7,509 nucleotides of DNA from Bacteroides sp. (GTDB lineage Bacteria; Bacteroidota; Bacteroidia; Bacteroidales; Muribaculaceae). The notes beneath the pieces were generated by a model. That model had not been told where the DNA came from, did not search any database, and saw only the letters and a program-made list of their open reading frames with translations. The DNA lies in assembly GCA_014801605.1 (NCBI GenBank), contig JAAVDU010000032.1:14189-21697 (forward strand), given 5' to 3'. Numbering within the stretch: position 1 is the stretch's first letter; each line of letters begins with the position of its first letter. Shown in pieces: positions 5,757 through 7,509 of the stretch. The translations under genes were made by a program, and so were the position numbers.

Positions 5757-6356
5757 TCAGGGATTCGAGGGGATGGCGGGGGTGAGCTGCATGTGGGTCA
5801 TGTCGTGACCCGCGAAGGGGCGGAGGCCGACGGCACGAAAGCCGGATTTGTCGTAGAGATGTCGGGCATTGTCGTTGTCGGTGTCGCAGAGGAGGCCGAG
5901 AGGTTTGCCGGCGGCTTCGGCTTTACGGGCGGCATCCGCTATCAGCGCTCCGGCCACTCCGCGTCGGCGGTATTCAGGAAGCACCATGAGAGTGTCGAGG
6001 TAGAACTCGTCGCTGTCGGTCTCGCCCGGCACATTCTCAATCTCCTCATCGGTCATTCCCCATCCGAGAATCTCGTTGGCCTCTTTGAAGAAGGGGCGGC
6101 GAAGTCTTTTCAGATCGGCTCCGTCATAACTTACGCATACACCCATCGGAGAGCCTGAATCATCGAGGGCTATGCGACTGTTGAGGTATGAATATTGAGT
6201 GTCGTCGCTTGCGGCAAGACGTGCGAAAATGCCATGCACGTCATCTCTTGTATGTCGATCGCCGGCAAGATGCTCCACTATGTCGTCGCCCACAGCCGCA
6301 AGTATAGCGTCGGCTATGAGAGATGCATCTTCCCGTTTTGCTGTCACTATTCTCAT
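5757..6356 (-). CDS. GNAT-family N-acetyltransferase
   Basis: The 199-aa cytoplasmic protein has the GNAT fold signatures. Motif A is at 120-140, with DTLMVLPEYRRRGVAGALI holding the acetyl-CoA pyrophosphate loop R130-x-x-G133-x-A135. Motif B (NDNARHLYDKSGFRAVG, 161-177) includes Tyr168, the usual acid position. The N-terminal half opens with MRIVTAKREDASLIADAILA, typical of the RimI-like GNAT architecture, and a long middle insert (about 77-117) precedes motif A. The substrate cannot be told from sequence; a small amine or a protein N-terminus are both possible. It lies 13 bp downstream of trkH on the same strand and is followed by a terminator, so the two are very likely cotranscribed. The ATG at 6356 is supported by the typical N-terminal GNAT strand and by the short gap to trkH. 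Confidence 0.9.
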   Translation of the reverse strand: MRIVTAKREDASLIADAILAAVGDDIVEHLAGDRHTRDDVHGIFARLAASDDTQYSYLNSRIALDDSGSPMGVCVSYDGADLKRLRRPFFKEANEILGWGMTDEEIENVPGETDSDEFYLDTLMVLPEYRRRGVAGALIADAARKAEAAGKPLGLLCDTDNDNARHLYDKSGFRAVGLRPFAGHDMTHMQLTPAIPSNP

Positions 6357-6369
6357 AAGATAAATCGGT

Positions 6370-7509
6370 TTACTTTTTCCAGAAAGAGGGTGTGAAAAGC
6401 AGTAGAATGGTGTATAGCTCCAGACGTCCTACCAGCATGATGAAGGCGAGAAGCCATTTGGCGGCGTCGGGAACAAGGTTGTAATTTCCCGCGATTCCCG
6501 TGATATCTGTGCCGAGACCGGTGTTGGAGATAGCTGAAAGGCATATGAAGAAACTGTCTTTGAGCGGCATACCGATCACTACCAGTATGGAGCCACCGAT
6601 CAGAATCACTATTACATACAGAAACAGGAAAGCGAGAGTCTTCATCACAACGGCAGGGGGAGTGCCCTTACGATTGATAGTCACCGTGGTCACCGCATTG
6701 GGATGCATCATCTTGTAGAACTCATTCTTGATGAACTTGAAGAGGATGATGAAACGGTCGATCTTCGCGCCGCCGGAGGTGCTCCCCGCACATGCCCCCA
6801 TCACCATCATGATTATCAGCACGACAGTAGCGAGCGGACCCCAGTCATGGAAATCGGGCTCGGTGAGACCGGTGGAGGATAGAACGGAGACTGCCTGGAA
6901 GAGTGGGTCGATGGTGAGGTCGTCCACCTCCTTGACAAGACCCTGCGACAAGACATTGAGGCAAAGCAACACATAGCAGATCAGGATGATGCTGATATAC
7001 CACCGCAAAGCCTCATTGTGGAAAGCACTTTTCAGATCCCCTTGTGTCGCCTTATATATAAGGGCGAAATTGATGCCACCAAGAAACATGAAGATAGTGA
7101 AGATTATCTTCACATACATCGATCCCCCCTCCACTATAGATGAGTCGCTCGTGGAGAATCCTCCTGTCGACATCGTGGAGAGTCCGTAGCATACGGAATC
7201 GAAAAACGACATGTCGGAGAGATTGAGCAGAAATATGAGAAGGGTGGTAAGGGCGATATACACGAGCCAGAGACTCTGGGCCGTGAAGCTTACGCGGGGA
7301 CGGAGCTTGTCGTGGGTGATTCCGGTCACTTCTGCATTAAAGAGCTGCATACCACCCTGATAGTTGAGCATTGGCACAACCGCCAAGGTGAAGAGTATAA
7401 TTCCGAGGCCGCCGACCCACTGCACCACGCACCGCCATATGAGAATCGACTTCGGCACACCCTCCAGAGAGTTGAGCACAGTGGCACCGGTAGTGGTGAA
7501 ACCGCTCAT
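6370..7509 (-). CDS. trkH: TrkH-type potassium uptake protein, C-terminal three quarters, cut by the window edge
   Basis: This is the membrane subunit of the Trk K+ uptake system, which works with the NAD/ATP-binding TrkA. The visible 379 residues begin exactly at the window edge with MSGFTTTGATVL, which is the first selectivity-filter loop. The first Met is therefore internal, and about 100 residues lie beyond base 7509 (family length about 480-490). All four filter glycines are present: TTTGAT (residues 5-10), STGGFST (114-120), SSTGLTE (211-217) and SNTGLGT (328-334). Conserved GACAGSTSGGAKIDR (238-252) and the C-terminal GRLELYTILLLF (361-372) follow, between multiple hydrophobic helices. 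The stop lies 13 bp before the GNAT gene. trkA is not in the window and is plausibly upstream of trkH (inference). Confidence 0.95.
   Translation of the reverse strand: MSGFTTTGATVLNSLEGVPKSILIWRCVVQWVGGLGIILFTLAVVPMLNYQGGMQLFNAEVTGITHDKLRPRVSFTAQSLWLVYIALTTLLIFLLNLSDMSFFDSVCYGLSTMSTGGFSTSDSSIVEGGSMYVKIIFTIFMFLGGINFALIYKATQGDLKSAFHNEALRWYISIILICYVLLCLNVLSQGLVKEVDDLTIDPLFQAVSVLSSTGLTEPDFHDWGPLATVVLIIMMVMGACAGSTSGGAKIDRFIILFKFIKNEFYKMMHPNAVTTVTINRKGTPPAVVMKTLAFLFLYVIVILIGGSILVVIGMPLKDSFFICLSAISNTGLGTDITGIAGNYNLVPDAAKWLLAFIMLVGRLELYTILLLFTPSFWKK

Noticed and set aside
5793..6158. Plus-strand frame of 121 codons opposite the GNAT gene
   Set aside because: The minus strand carries intact GNAT motifs A and B; the plus frame is a shadow without features of its own.

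Overview
The window looks like a chromosomal piece of a Bacteroidales bacterium, possibly a Muribaculaceae-like gut anaerobe (the family is a guess). Four things point there: two matches to the Bacteroidetes promoter form TTTG-N20-TAnnTTTG, a type IX secretion (T9SS) type A sorting domain, a lack of Shine-Dalgarno sequences, and an anaerobic class III ribonucleotide reductase. The core genes use GC-rich codons. The spacers and one central gene are clearly AT-rich.

Layout: (1) positions 917 to 1, minus strand: the 5' part of nrdD, cut by the window edge, with a strong promoter and a perfect 10-bp dyad at its predicted transcription start. (2) 918-1385: an AT-rich divergent spacer. (3) 1386-3662, plus strand: maeB, a malic enzyme fused to a phosphotransacetylase-like domain, closed by a textbook terminator at 3687-3735. 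(4) 3663-5700: an AT-rich island with a consensus promoter (4045-4076), an apparently stop-interrupted mini-lipoprotein frame (4131-4298) and a secreted T9SS cargo protein of unknown function (4316-5317). After these comes a stretch of short, possibly decayed frames with a 26-bp near-palindrome. (5) 7509 to 5757, minus strand: the 3' three quarters of trkH (K+ uptake) and, 13 bp downstream, a GNAT acetyltransferase, ending in a terminator at 5709-5737.

The core genes are ordinary housekeeping functions: anaerobic dNTP synthesis, malate to pyruvate with NADPH, and potassium uptake. The accessory part is the AT-rich island between maeB and the trkH-GNAT unit. There a single promoter seems to drive a tiny lipoprotein-like frame and then a T9SS-exported protein. 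No CRISPR array, tRNA, rRNA or intact mobile element was seen. Nothing here amounts to a demonstrated new system. The best leads are the promoter / mini-lipoprotein / T9SS cargo unit and the nrdD start-site dyad.
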